DNA of 64,000 bases from Taudactylus pleione (GCA_031769625.1 JAUIMM010000702.1:4262501-4326500); one strand, 5' to 3'; positions 20,678 through 35,294 are shown, numbered from the stretch's first letter. The notes: a model not told the origin generated them from the letters alone. Numbers and translations: made by a program.

Positions 20678-23029
20678 AGACTGATAGGCAGACACTAGTT
20701 CTTTGGCCCTTATAACTCGTCTTTCGCTGTGTTGCTAGTTATCATGTCTTGCTTTCTGTGTGTTGCTAGTTGTGTGAGCATTTGGTAGGGGATATAGACT
20801 GTAAGCTCCACTGGGGCAAGGACTGAAATGAATGGCCAAATATTTTTTGTAAAGCGCTGCAGAATGTATGTGCGCTATATAACAAGCTGGTAATAAATAA
20901 TAATAAATAATTAGATACAGATGCGTCCACATACATCAATCCTCCATATGCTTTGAGATGTGTTACAAATAATGGGTGAGTACAATGTGACTCTGTGGCA
21001 CAGAACATCTTTCCAGGTGACATTTTCCATTAATATGTGTCTGATTTGCAAAGCGATGCGAATTTAATGCAAGAGCAGCTTCCACTGATTAAAATGATAT
21101 ACGGCATGCCTACTGTATAATCTGTATGCGACTGAGCTGTATCTGCATGCGATATGCAACTTTACAGTGTCACAGCCGCTGACACTATAATGTAGCATTT
21201 TGCATGCAGATATATCCGCAGTCGCACACAGAACATAGGCATGCCACAGATCATTTTAATCAACTTAAGCTGCTTGTCCATCATATTTTGCATCGCTTTG
21301 CAATTAAGACACATTTTAAGGGGAAAAGTTACACGAAAAGATGCATAATTCTATTGTGTTGTGCCACAGCATAACACTACTAGAAGGATAGTTTAACGCA
21401 AGAGGAGACTAGGTGTATGTGAACACATCTGTTGGTTGCCCATATATATATAAATAGATAGATAGATAGATAGAGAGATGGATTGGTACCGATTCGTGCC
21501 ATGGTATAACTTATCTACAAGGGCTGTTTAATGCGCAGTGAAGCTAGGTGTATGTGAACACATCTGTAGATCGTCCATATACTGTATAGATAGATATAGA
21601 CATAGATAGAAGGATAGATATAGTTCAAATTCACCCTGCCAACAAGGACAGACCCAACTGAAACATATTTGCATGTATAGTGTATAGCAAGAACATGTTA
21701 TCGCGCCTCTCAATCTTTTTTTCCAGGTGGGCCTTTTCCGTGAATCAAAATGTGAGGTCAGCATCTAAGCAAACTACATCGCTGGACTTTTGTGAGGTCT
21801 CCTTGAATCCAGACTTCTACTCATGGCAACGATCAAAGAGGAACCAACGGAAGAGGAGACCCAGAACAGGTAATTAATGTTTTTTAATTACCGGTAATTC
21901 TCAGGCTAGACTAGTTCTAGTCCTGCAGAGGCACGATGATATGTTCTTGCTATATATTGATACTTCTAAAAATGTCTATTTGCTATGGACTCTTCTACTT
22001 ATGCGACACTGTGATTTGGTAGTGTCAGATATACAGTAATTCTGTTTATCTCAGGGTACAGTATATCTCACCTCTTCACTCTCCCGGTTTTACTCCTTAA
22101 ATCAAACTTTATAGTCAAAATCCCCAACAGCATTACACTCACCTTTCCCAACCAAAAATCTTGAGGGTGGTTTTTCAAACACCTGGGCTTAATGTTGGGA
22201 AAATTTGAATCTTTTCATTAGAAGATTTGCCTCTGATGTCTAATATTTAAAGATAGATTATAGATAGATAGGTAGCTCAATCATTGATAAATAGACACTA
22301 GTTAGATACAGATGTGTCTGCATACATCTATCCTCCATGCACTATAAGACGTGTTACAAATAATGTGTTAGCGCCATGTGACTTGGCTTTACAGAGCTTC
22401 TTTCCAAGCGTCTTTTGCCCTTAAAATGTGTCTTTATTTGCAAAGTGATGTGAATAGGACGCAAAAGCAGCTTATACTGATTAAAATTATATTCGGCTTG
22501 CCTATATTCTGTGTGTGTGACTGCTGCTGTATCTGCATGCAAAATGCAACTTTGCAGTGTCACAGCCACTGACACTGTAACGTATCATTTTGCATGCAGA
22601 TATATCCGCAGACGCACACAGAACATAGGCATGCCACATATAATTTTAATCAGCATAAGCTCCTTGTCCATCATATTTTGCATCGCTTTGCAAAGAAGAC
22701 ACATTTTAAGGGGAAAAGTTACACGAAAAGACACTCAGTTCTATTGTGTCGTTCCATGGTATAACACTTCCAGAAGGGCTGTTTAACGCACAGGGAGACT
22801 AGGTGTATATGAACACATCTGTAGATTGCCCATATATAGATAGATATAAAGATAGATAGATAGATAGATAGATAAAGAGATAGATATTTAGATAGAGAGA
22901 TAGATATAGAGATAGATAGATAGATAGATTGATTGATAGATATAGAGATAGATAGATAAAGAGATAGATAGATAGAGCAAGAGATAGATAGATATAAAGA
23001 TAGATAGATTGATAGATATAGAGATAGAT
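20678..23029 (+). repeat. Unit 8 (2,352 bp, one X module, recombinant)
   Basis: Left part (E, P1, R with GAAGCTAGG) is of the first-module type, while X, S and P2 are of the second-module type seen in unit 7. The switch falls at 21647-21661. P2 is centred at 22566. Confidence 0.85.
21727..21869 (+). other. X exon-like segment, copy 11
   Basis: Haplotype Q7 C22 L26 R43. The upstream frame A ATG is changed to GTG (CCGTGAATC) while the MATIKEEP ATG is kept. Unit 8. Confidence 0.5.
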
Positions 23030-25381
23030 AGACTGATAGGCAGACACTAGTTCTTTGGCCCTTATAACTCGTCTTTCGCTGTGTTGCTAGTTATCATGTC
23101 TTGCTTTCTGTGTGTTGCTAGTTGTGTGAGCATTTGGTAGGGGATATAGACTGTAAGCCCCACTGGGGCAAGGACTGAAATGAATGGCCAAATATTTTTT
23201 GTAAAGCGCTGCAGAATGTATGTGCGCTATATAACAAGCTGGTAATAAATAATAATAAATAATTAGATACAGATGCGTCCACATACATCAATCCTCCATG
23301 TGCTTTGAGATGTGTTACAAATAATGGGTGAGTACAATGTGACTCTGTAGCACAGAACATCTTTCCAGGTGACATTTTCCATTAATATGTGTCTGATTTG
23401 CAAAGCGATGCGAATTTAATGCAAGAGCAGCTTCCACTGATTAAAATGATATACGGCATGCCTACTGTATAATCTGTATGCGACTGAGCTGTATCTGCAT
23501 GCGATATGCAACTTTACAGTGTCACAGCCGCTGACACTGTAATGTAGCATTTTGCATGCAGATATATCCGCAGTCGCACACAGAACATAGGCATGCCACA
23601 GATCATTTTAATCAACTTAAGCTGCTTGTCCATCATATTTTGCATCGTTTTGCAATTAAGACACATTTTAAGGGGAAAAGTTACACGAAAAGATGCATAA
23701 TTCTATTTTGTTGTGCCACAGCACAACACTACTAGAAGGATAGTTTAACGCAAGAGGAGACTAGGTGTATGTGAACACATCTGTTGGTTGCCCATATATA
23801 TATAAATAGATAGATAGATAGATAGATAGAGAGATGGATTGGTACCGATTCATGCCATGGTATAACTTATCTACAAGGGCTGTTTAATGCGCAGTGAAGC
23901 TAGGTGTATGTGAACACATCTGTAGATCGTCCATATACTGTATAGATAGATATAGACATAGATAGAAGGATAGATATAGTTCAAATTCACCCTGCCAACA
24001 AGGACAGACCCAACTGAAACATATTTGCATGTATAGTGTATAGCAAGAACATGTTATCGCGCCTCTCAATCTTTTTTTCCAGGTGGGCCTTTTCCATGAA
24101 TCAAAATGTGAGGTCAGCATCTAAGCAAACTACATCGCTGGACTTTTGTGAGGTCTCCTTGAATCCAGACTTCTACTCATGGCAACGATCAAAGAGGAAC
24201 CAACGGAAGAGGAGACCCAGAACAGGTAATTAATGTTTATTAATTACCGGTAATTCTCAGGCTAGACTAGTTCTAGTCCTGCAGAGGCACAATGATATGT
24301 TCTTGCTATATATTGATACTTCTAAAAATGTCTATTTGCTATGGACTCTTCTACTTATGCGACACTGTGATTTGGTAGTGTCAGATATACAGTAATTCTG
24401 TTTATCTCAGGGTACAGTATATCTCACCTCTTCACTCTCCCGGTTTTACTCCTTAAATCAAACTTTATAGTCAAAATCCCCAACAGCATTACACTCACCT
24501 TTCCCAACCAAAAATCTTGAGGGTGGTTTTTCAAACACCTGGGCTTAATGTTGGGAAAATTTGAATCTTTTCATTAGAAGATTTGCCTCTGATGTCTAAT
24601 ATTTAAAGATAGATTATAGATAGATAGGTAGCTCAATCATTGATAAATAGACACTAGTTAGATACAGATGTGTCTGCATACATCTATCCTCCATGCACTA
24701 TAAGACGTGTTACAAATAATGTGTTAGCGCCATGTGACTTGGCTTTACAGAGCATCTTTCCAAGCGTCTTTTGCCCTTAAAATGTGTCTTTATTTGCAAA
24801 GTGATGTGAATAGGACGCAAAAGCAGCTTATACTGATTAAAATTATATTCGGCTTGCCTATATTCTGTGTGTGTGACTGCTGCTGTATCTGCATGCAAAA
24901 TGCAACTTTACAGTGTCACAGCCACTGACACTGTAACGTATCATTTTGCATGCAGATATATCCGCAGACGCACACAGAACATAGGCATGCCACATATAAT
25001 TTTAATCAGCATAAGCTCCTTGTCCATCATATTTTGCATCGCTTTGCAAAGAAGACACATTTTAAGGGGAAAAGTTACACGAAAAGACACTCAGATCTAT
25101 TGTGTCGTTCCATGGTATAACACTTCCAGAAGGGCTGTTTAACGCACAGGGAGACTAGGTGTATATGAACACATCTGTAGATTGCCCATATATAGATAGA
25201 TATAAAGATAGATAGATAGATAAAGAGATAGATAGTTAGATAGAGAGATAGATATAGAGATAGATAGATAGATAGATAGATTGATTGATAGATATAGAGA
25301 TAGATAGATAAAGAGATAGATAGATAGAGCAAGAGATAGATAGATATAAAGATAGATAGATTGATAGATATAGAGATAGAT
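23030..25381 (+). repeat. Unit 9 (2,352 bp, one X module, recombinant)
   Basis: Same recombinant structure as unit 8; X at 24083, P2 centred at 24922. Its P2 right arm has the rare CTCAGATCTATTG form, reused only in unit 11. Confidence 0.85.
24083..24225 (+). other. X exon-like segment, copy 12
   Basis: Haplotype Q7 C22 L26 R43; unit 9. Confidence 0.5.
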
Positions 25382-26430
25382 AGACTGATAGGCAGACACT
25401 AGTTCTTTGGCCCTTATAACTCGTCTTTCGCTGTGTTGCTAGTTATCATGTCTTGCTTTCTGTGTGTTGCTAGTTGTGTGAGCATTTGGTAGGGGATATA
25501 GACTGTAAGCTCCACTGGGGCAAGGACTGAAATGAATGGCCAAATATTTTTTGTAAAGCGCTGCAGAATGTATGTGCGCTATATAACAAGCTGGTAATAA
25601 ATAATAATAAATAATTAGATACAGATGCGTCCACATACATCAATCCTCCATATGCTTTGAGATGTGTTACAAATAATGGGTGAGTACAATGTGACTCTGT
25701 GGCACAGAACATCTTTCCAGGTGACATTTTCCATTAATATGTGTCTGATTTGCAAAGCGATGCGAATTTAATGCAAGAGCAGCTTCCACTGATTAAAATG
25801 ATATGCGGCATGCCTACTGTATAATCTGTATGCGACTGAGCTGTATCTGCATGCGATATGCAACTTTACAGTGTCACAGCCGCTGACACTGTAATGTAGC
25901 ATTTTGCATGCAGATATATCCGCAGTCGCACACAGAACATAGGCATGCCACAGATCATTTTTATCAACATATGCTGCTTGTCCGTCATATTTTGCATCGC
26001 TTTGCAATTAAGACAGATTTTAAGGGGAAAAGTTACACGAAAAGATGCATAATTCTATTGTGTTGTGCCACAGCATAACACTACTAGAAGGATAGTTTAA
26101 CGCAAGAGGAGACTAGGTGTATGTGAACACATCTGTTGGTTGCCCATATATATATAAATAGATAGATAGATAGATAGAGAGATGGATTGGTACCGATTCG
26201 TGCCATGGTATAACTTATCTACAAGGGCTGTTTAATGCGCAGTGAAGCTAGGTGTATGTGAACACATCTGTAGATCGTCCATATACTGTATAGATAGATA
26301 TAGACATAGATAGAAGGATAGATATAGTTCAAATTCACCCTGCCAACAAGGACAGACCCAACTGAGATATATTTGCATGTATAGTGTATAGCAAGAACAT
26401 GTTATCGTGCCTCTCAATATTTTTTTCCAG

Positions 26431-26573
26431 GTGGGCCTTTTCCATGAATCAAAATGTGAGGTCAGCATCTAAGCAAACTACATCGCTGGACTTTGGTGAG
26501 GTCTCCATGAATCCAGACTTCTACTCATGGCAACGATCAAAGAGGAACCAACGGAAGAGGAGACCCAGAACAG
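26431..26573 (+). other. X exon-like segment, copy 13
   Basis: Haplotype Q7 G22 M26 R43; preceded by TATCGTGCCTCTC, shared only with copy 17. Confidence 0.5.
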
Positions 26574-27005
26574 GTAATTAATGTTTATTAATTACTGGTA
26601 ATTCTCAGGCTAGACTAGTTCTAGTACTGCAGAGGCACAATGATATGTTCTTGCTATACATTGATACTTCCAAAAATGTCTATTTGCTATGGACTCTTCT
26701 ACTTATGCGACACTGTGATTTGGTAGTGTCAGATATACAGGTATTCTGTTTATCTCAGGGTACAGTATATCTCAGCTCTTCACTCTCCCTGTTCACTCCA
26801 TAAATCACACTTTATAGTCAAAATTCCCAAAAGCATTACACTCACCTTTCCCAACCAAGAATCTTGAGGGTGGTTTTTCAAACACCTGGGCTTAATGTTG
26901 GGAAAATTTGAATCTTTTGATTAGAAGATTTGCCTCCGATGTCTAATATTTAAAGATAGATTATAGATAGATAGGTAGCTCAATCATTGATAAATAGACA
27001 CTAGT

Positions 27006-27526
27006 TAGATACAGATGTGTCTGCATACATCTATCCTCCATGCGCTATAAGACGTGTTACAAATAACGTGCGAGCGCCATGTGACTCGGCATTACAGAGC
27101 ATCTTTCCATGCGACATTTGCCCTTAAAATGTGTCTTTATTTGCAAAGCGATGTGAATAGGACGCAAAAGCAGCTTATACTGATTAAAATGATATTCGGC
27201 ATGCCTATATTCTGTGTGTGTGACTGCTGCTGTATCTGCATGCAAAATGCAACTTTACAGTGTCACAGCCACTGACACTGTAACGTATCATTTTGCATGC
27301 AGATATATCCGCAGTCGCACACAGAACATAGGCATGCCACAGATCATTTTAATCAGCATAAGCTGCTTGTCCATTCTATTTTGCATCACTTTGCAATTAA
27401 GACAGATTTTAAGGGGAAAAGTTACACGAAAAGACGCTCACTTCTATTGTGTTGTGCCACAGTATAACACTACTAGAAGGACTGTTTAACGCGAGAGGAT
27501 ACTAGGTGTACTTGAACACATCTGTT
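27006..27526. repeat. Hybrid P, class a (unit 10)
   Basis: Class a join; left arm has GCGACATTTGCCC, a private change shared with unit 12. Confidence 0.8.
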
Positions 27527-27827
27527 GGTTGCCTATATATATATAAATAGATAGATAGATAGATAGATATATAGAGAGATGGATCAGTACCAATTCGTGC
27601 CACGGTATAACTTATCTACAAGGGCTGTTTAATGCGCAGTGAGGCTAGGTGTATGTGAACACATCTGTAGATCGTCCATATACTGTATAGATAGATATAG
27701 ACATAGATAGAAGGATAGATATAGTTCAAATTCACCCTGCCAACAATGACAGACCCAACTGAGACATATTTGCATGCATAGTGTATAGCAAGAACATGTT
27801 ATCGCGCCTCTCAATCTTTTTTTCCAG

Positions 27828-27970
27828 GTGGGCCTTTTCCATGAATCAAAATGTGAGGTCAGCATCTAAGCAAACTACATCGCTGGACTTTTGTGAGGTC
27901 TCCTTGAATCCAGACTTCTACTCATGGCAACGATCAAAGAGGAACCAACGGAAGAGGAGACCCAGAACAG
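27828..27970 (+). other. X exon-like segment, copy 14
   Basis: Haplotype Q7 C22 L26 R43; the octamer is followed by GCATAG instead of GTATAG. Confidence 0.5.
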
Positions 27971-30163
27971 GTAATTAATGTTTATTAATTACCGGTAATT
28001 CTCAGGCTAGACTAGTTCTAGTCCTGCAGAGGCACGATGATATGTTCTTGCTATATATTGATACTTCTAAAAATGTCTATTTGCTATGGACTCTTCTACT
28101 TATGCGACACTGTGATTTGGTAGTGTCAGATATACAGTAATTCTGTTTATCTCAGGGTACAGTATATCTCACCTCTTCACTCTCCCGGTTTTACTCCTTA
28201 AATCAAACTTTATAGTCAAAATCCCCAACAGCATTACACTCACCTTTCCCAACCAAAAATCTTCAGGGTGGTTTTTCAAACACCTGGGCTTAATGTTGGG
28301 AAAATTTGAATCTTTTCATTAGAAGATTTGCCTCTGATGTCTAATATTTAAAGATAGATTATAGATAGATAGGTAGCTCAATCATTGATAAATAGACACT
28401 AGTTAGATACAGATGTGTCTGCATACATCTATCCTCCATGCGCTATAAGACGTGTTACAAATAATGTGTTAGCGCCATGTGACTTGGCTTTACAGAGCAT
28501 CTTTCCAAGCATCTTTTGCCCTTAAAATGTGTCTTTATTTGCAAAGTGATGTGAATAGGACGCAAAAGCAGCTTATACTGATTAAAATTATATTCGGCAT
28601 GCCTATATTCTGTGTGTGTGACTGCTGCTGTATCTGCATGCAAAATGCAACTTTACAGTGTCACAGCCACTGACACTGTAACGTATCATTTTGCATGCAG
28701 ATATATCCGCAGTCGCACACAGAACATAGGCATGCCACATATAATTTTAATCAGCATAAGCTCCTTGTCCATCATATTTTGCATCGCTTTGCAAAGAAGA
28801 CAGATTTTAAGGGGAAAAGTTACACGAAAAGACACTCAGTTCTATTGTGTCATTCCATGGTATAACACTTCCAGAAGGGCTGTTTAACGCACAGGGAGAC
28901 TAGGTGTATATGAACACATCTGTAGATTGCCCATATATAGATAGATATAAAGATAGATAGATAGATAGATAAAGAGATAGATAGTTAGATAGAGAGATAG
29001 AGATAGATAGATAGATTGATTGATAGATATAGAGATAGATAGATAAAGAGATAGATAGATAGAGCGAGAGATAGATAGATATAAAGATAGATAGATTGAT
29101 AGATATAGAGATAGATAGACTGATAGGCAGACACTAGTTCTTTGGCCCTTATAACTCGTCTTTCGCTGTGTTGCTAGTTATCATGTCTTGCTTTCTGTGT
29201 GTTGCTAGTTGTGTGAGCAATTGGTAGGGGATATAGACTGTAAGCTCCACTGGGGCAAGGACTGAAATGAATGGCCAAATATTTTTTGTAAAGCACTGCA
29301 GAATGTATGTGCGCTATATAACAAGCTGGTAATAAATAATAATAAATAATTAGATACAGATGCGTCCACATACATCAATCCTCCATGTGCTTTGAGATGT
29401 GTTACAAATAATGGGTGAGTACAATGTGACTCTGTAGCACAGAACATCTTTCCAGGTGACATTTTCCATTAATATGTGTCTGATTTGCAAAGTGATGCGA
29501 ATTTAATGCAAGAGCAGCTTCCACTGATTAAAATGATATACGGCATGCCTACTGTATAATCTGTATGCGACTGAGCTGTATCTGCATGCGATATGCAACT
29601 TTACAGTGTCACAGCCGCTGACACTGTAATGTAGCATTTTGCATGCAGATATATCCGCAGTCGCACACAGAACATAGGCATGCCACAGATCATTTTTATC
29701 AACATATGCTGCTTGTCCGTCATATTTTGCATCGCTTTGCAATTAAGACACATTTTAAGGGGAAAAGTTACACGAAAAGATGCATAATTCTATTGTGTTG
29801 TGCCACAGCATAACACTACTAGAAGGATATTTTAACGCAAGAGGAGACTAGGTGTATGTGAACACATCTTTTGGTTGCCCATATATATATATAAATAGAT
29901 AGATAGATAGAGAGATGGATTGGTACCGATTCGTGCCATGGTATAACTTATCTACAAGGGCTGTTTAATGCGCAGTGAAGCTAGGTGTATGTGAACACAT
30001 CTGTAGATCGTCCATATACTGTATAGATAGATATAGACATAGATAGAAGGATAGATATAGTTCAAATTCACCCTGCCAACAAGGACAGACCCAACTGAGA
30101 TATATTTGCATGTATAGTGTATAGCAAGAACATGTTATCGCGCCTCTCAATATTTTTTTCCAG

Positions 30164-30306
30164 GTGGGCCTTTTCCATGAATCAAAATGTGAGGTCAGCA
30201 TCTAAGCAAACTACATCGCTGGACTTTGGTGAGGTCTCCATGAATCCAGACTTCTACTCATGGCAACGATCAAAGAGGAACCAACGGAAGAGGAGACCCA
30301 GAACAG
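30164..30306 (+). other. X exon-like segment, copy 15
   Basis: Haplotype Q7 G22 M26 R43; first module of unit 11. Confidence 0.5.
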
Positions 30307-30738
30307 GTAATTAATGTTTATTAATTACTGGTAATTCTCAGGCTAGACTAGTTCTAGTACTGCAGAGGCACAATGATATGTTCTTGCTATACATTGATAC
30401 TTCCAAAAATTTCTATTTGCTATGGACTCTTCTACTTATGCGACACTGTGATTTGGTAGTGTCAGATATACAGGTATTCTGTTTATCTCAGGGTACAGTA
30501 TATCTCAGCTCTTGACTCTCCCTGTTCACTCCATAAATCACACTTTATAGTCAAAATTCCCAAAAGCATTACACTCACCTTTCCCAACCAAGAATCTTGA
30601 GGGTGGTTTTTCAAACACCTGGGCTTAATGTTGGGAAAATTTGAATCTTTTGATTACAAGATTTGCCTCCGATGTCTAATATTTAAAGATAGATTATAGA
30701 TAGATAGGTAGCTCAATCTTTGATAAATAGACACTAGT

Positions 30739-31258
30739 TAGATACAGATGTGTCTGCATACATCTATCCTCCATGCGCTATAAGACGTGTTACAAATAAC
30801 GTGCGAGCGCCATGTGACTCGGCATTACAGAGCATCTTTCCATGCGACTTTTGCCCTTAAAATGTGTCTTTATTTGCAAAGCGATGTGAATAGGACGCAA
30901 AAGCAGCTTATACTGATTAAAATGATATTCGGCATGCCTATATTCTGTGTGTGTGACTGCTGCTGTATCTGCATGCAAAATGCAACTTTACAGTGTCACA
31001 GCCGCTGACACTGTAATGTAGCATTTTGCATGCAGATATATCCGCAGTCGCACACAGAACATAGGCATGCCACAGATCATTTTTATCAACATATGCTGCT
31101 TGTCCGTCATATTTTGCATCGCTTTGCAATTAAGACACATTTTAAGGGGAAAAGTTACACGAAAAGATGCATAATTCTATTGTGTTGTGCCACAGCATAA
31201 CACTACTAGAAGGATATTTTAACGCAAGAGGAGACTAGGTGTATGTGAACACATCTTT
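30739..31258. repeat. Hybrid P, class b (unit 11)
   Basis: Left arm is P2-like up to GCATGCAAAATGC; from CAGCCGCTGAC onward it is P1-like (CATTTTTATCAACATATGC, GATGCATAATTC). The switch falls within 30980-31003, which includes the left half of the central hairpin and most of its loop. Confidence 0.85.
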
Positions 31259-31550
31259 TGGTTGCCCATATATATATATAAATAGATAGATAGATAGAGA
31301 GATGGATTGGTACCGATTCGTGCCATGGTATAACTTATCTACAAGGGCTGTTTAATGCGCAGTGAAGCTAGGTGTATGTGAACACATCTGTAGATCGTCC
31401 ATATACTGTATAGATAGATATAGACATAGATAGAAGGATAGATATAGTTCAAATTCACCCTGCCAACAAGGACAGACCCAACTGAGATATATTTGCATGT
31501 ATAGTGTATAGCAAGAACATGTTATCGCGCCTCTCAATATTTTTTTCCAG

Positions 31551-31693
31551 GTGGGCCTTTTCCATGAATCAAAATGTGAGGTCAGCATCTAAGCAAACTA
31601 CATCGCTGGACTTTGGTGAGGTCTCCATGAATCCAGACTTCTACTCATGGCAACGATCAAAGAGGAACCAACGGAAGTGGAGACCCAGAACAG
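31551..31693 (+). other. X exon-like segment, copy 16
   Basis: Haplotype Q7 G22 M26 W43; the change turns the start peptide into MATIKEEPTEVE. Confidence 0.5.
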
Positions 31694-33897
31694 GTAATTA
31701 ATGTTTATTAATTACTGGTAATTCTCAGGCTAGACTAGTTCTAGTACTGCAGAGGCACAATGATATGTTCTTGCTATACTTTGATACTTTCAAAAATTTC
31801 TATTTGCTATGGACTCTTCTACTTATGCGACACTGTGATTTGGTAGTGTCAGATATACAGGTATTCTGTTTATCTCAGGGTACAGTATATCTCAGCTCTT
31901 CACTCTCCCTGTTCACTCCATAAATCACACTTTATAGTCAAAATTCCCAAAAGCATTACACTCACCTTTCCCAACCAAGAATCTTGAGGGTGGTTTTTCA
32001 AACACCTGGGCTTAATGTTGGGAAAATTTGAATCTTTTGATTACAAGATTTGCCTCCGATGTCTAACATTTAAAGATAGATTATAGATAGATAGGTAGCT
32101 CAATCTTTGATAAATAGACACTAGTTAGATACAGATGTGTCTGCATACATCTATCCTCCATGCGCTATAAGACGTGTTACAAATAACGTGCGAGCGCCAT
32201 GTGACTCGGCATTACAGAGCATCTTTCCATGCGACTTTTGCCCTTAAAATGTGTCTTTATTTGCAAAGCGATGTGAATAGGACGCAAAAGCAGCTTATAC
32301 TGATTAAAATGATATTCGGCATGCCTATATTCTGTGTGTGTGACTGCTGCTGTATCTGCATGCAAAATGCAACTTTACAGTGTCACAGCCACTGACACTG
32401 TAACGTATCATTTTGCATGCAGATATATCCGCAGTCGCACACAGAACATAGGCATGCCACATATAATTTTAATCAGCATAAGCTCCTTGTCCATCATATT
32501 TTGCATCGCTTTGCAAAGAAGACACATTTTAAGGGGAAAAGTTACACGAAAAGACACTCAGATCTATTGTGTCGTTCCATGGTATAACACTTCCAGAAGG
32601 GCTGTTTAACGCACAGGGAGACTAGGTGTATATGAACACATCTGTAGATTGCCCATATATAGATAGATATAAAGATAGATAGATAGATAAAGAGATAGAT
32701 AGTTAGATAGAGAGATAGATATAGAGATAGATAGATAGATAGATAGATTGATTGATAGATATAGAGATAGATAGATAAAGAGATAGATAGATAGAGCAAG
32801 AGATAGATAGATATAAAGATAGATAGATTGATAGATATAGAGATAGATAGACTGATAGGCAGACACTAGTTCTTTGGCCCTTATAACTCGTCTTTCGCTG
32901 TGTTGCTAGTTATCATGTCTTGCTTTCTGTGTGTTGCTAGTTGTGTGAGCATTTGGTAGGGGATATAGACTGTAAGCTCCACTGGGGCAAGGACTGAAAT
33001 GAATGGCCAAATATTTTTTGTAAAGCGCTGCAGAATGTATGTGCGCTATATAACAAGCTGGTAATAAATAATAATAAATAATTAGATACAGATGCGTCCA
33101 CATACATCAATCCTCCATATGCTTTGAGATGTGTTACAAATAATGGGTGAGTACAATGTGACTCTGTGGCACAGAACATCTTTCCAGGTGACATTTTCCA
33201 TTAATATGTGTCTGATTTGCAAAGCGATGCGAATTTAATGCAAGAGCAGCTTCCACTGATTAAAATGATATGCGGCATGCCTACTGTATAATCTGTATGC
33301 GACTGAGCTGTATCTGCATGCGATATGCAACTTTACAGTGTCACAGCCGCTGACACTGTAATGTAGCATTTTGCATGCAGATATATCCGCAGTCGCACAC
33401 AGAACATAGGCATGCCACAGATCATTTTTATCAACATATGCTGCTTGTCCGTCATATTTTGCATCGCTTTGCAATTAAGACAGATTTTAAGGGGAAAAGT
33501 TACACGAAAAGATGCATAATTCTATTGTGTTGTGCCACAGCATAACACTACTAGAAGGATAGTTTAACGCAAGAGGAGACTAGGTGTATGTGAACACATC
33601 TGTTGGTTGCCCATATATATATAAATAGATAGATAGATAGATAGAGAGATGGATTGGTACCGATTCGTGCCATGGTATAACTTATCTACAAGGGCTGTTT
33701 AATGCGCAGTGAAGCTAGGTGTATGTGAACACATCTGTAGATCGTCCATATACTGTATAGATAGATATAGACATAGATAGAAGGATAGATATAGTTCAAA
33801 TTCACCCTGCCAACAAGGACAGACCCAACTGAGATATATTTGCATGTATAGTGTATAGCAAGAACATGTTATCGTGCCTCTCAATATTTTTTTCCAG

Positions 33898-34040
33898 GTG
33901 GGCCTTTTCCATGAATCAAAATGTGAGGTCAGCATCTAAGCAAACTACATCGCTGGACTTTGGTGAGGTCTCCATGAATCCAGACTTCTACTCATGGCAA
34001 CGATCAAAGAGGAACCAACGGAAGAGGAGACCCAGAACAG
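33898..34040 (+). other. X exon-like segment, copy 17
   Basis: Duplicate of copy 13 at an offset of 7,467. Confidence 0.5.
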
Positions 34041-34472
34041 GTAATTAATGTTTATTAATTACTGGTAATTCTCAGGCTAGACTAGTTCTAGTACTGCAGA
34101 GGCACAATGATATGTTCTTGCTATACATTGATACTTCCAAAAATGTCTATTTGCTATGGACTCTTCTACTTATGCGACACTGTGATTTGGTAGTGTCAGA
34201 TATACAGGTATTCTGTTTATCTCAGGGTACAGTATATCTCAGCTCTTCACTCTCCCTGTTCACTCCATAAATCACACTTTATAGTCAAAATTCCCAAAAG
34301 CATTACACTCACCTTTCCCAACCAAGAATCTTGAGGGTGGTTTTTCAAACACCTGGGCTTAATGTTGGGAAAATTTGAATCTTTTGATTAGAAGATTTGC
34401 CTCCGATGTCTAATATTTAAAGATAGATTATAGATAGATAGGTAGCTCAATCATTGATAAATAGACACTAGT

Positions 34473-34993
34473 TAGATACAGATGTGTCTGCATACATCTA
34501 TCCTCCATGCGCTATAAGACGTGTTACAAATAACGTGCGAGCGCCATGTGACTCGGCATTACAGAGCATCTTTCCATGCGACATTTGCCCTTAAAATGTG
34601 TCTTTATTTGCAAAGCGATGTGAATAGGACGCAAAAGCAGCTTATACTGATTAAAATGATATTCGGCATGCCTATATTCTGTGTGTGTGACTGCTGCTGT
34701 ATCTGCATGCAAAATGCAACTTTACAGTGTCACAGCCACTGACACTGTAACGTATCATTTTGCATGCAGATATATCCGCAGTCGCACACAGAACATAGGC
34801 ATGCCACAGATCATTTTAATCAGCATAAGCTGCTTGTCCATTCTATTTTGCATCACTTTGCAATTAAGACAGATTTTAAGGGGAAAAGTTACACGAAAAG
34901 ACGCTCACTTCTATTGTGTTGTGCCACAGTATAACACTACTAGAAGGACTGTTTAACGCGAGAGGATACTAGGTGTACTTGAACACATCTGTT
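34473..34993. repeat. Hybrid P, class a (unit 12)
   Basis: Duplicate of the unit 10 hybrid at an offset of 7,467. Confidence 0.8.
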
Positions 34994-35294
34994 GGTTGCC
35001 TATATATATATAAATAGATAGATAGATAGATAGATATATAGAGAGATGGATCAGTACCAATTCGTGCCACGGTATAACTTATCTACAAGGGCTGTTTAAT
35101 GCGCAGTGAGGCTAGGTGTATGTGAACACATCTGTAGATCGTCCATATACTGTATAGATAGATATAGACATAGATAGAAGGATAGATATAGTTCAAATTC
35201 ACCCTGCCAACAATGACAGACCCAACTGAGACATATTTGCATGCATAGTGTATAGCAAGAACATGTTATCGCGCCTCTCAATCTTTTTTTCCAG

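Larger units (their letters stand above)
25382..29116 (+). repeat. Unit 10 (3,735 bp, two X modules)
   Basis: X at 26431 and 27828, hybrid P at 27006-27526, P2 centred at 28667. P1 has the rare ATATGCGGCATGCC form. Repeated almost unchanged as unit 12, 7,467 bp downstream. Confidence 0.9.
29117..32848 (+). repeat. Unit 11 (3,732 bp, two X modules)
   Basis: X at 30164 and 31551, class b hybrid P at 30739-31258, and a last P (centre 32389) whose left part belongs to a hybrid-type P and whose right part matches unit 9. That switch is the junction of the 7,467 bp duplication. Confidence 0.9.
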
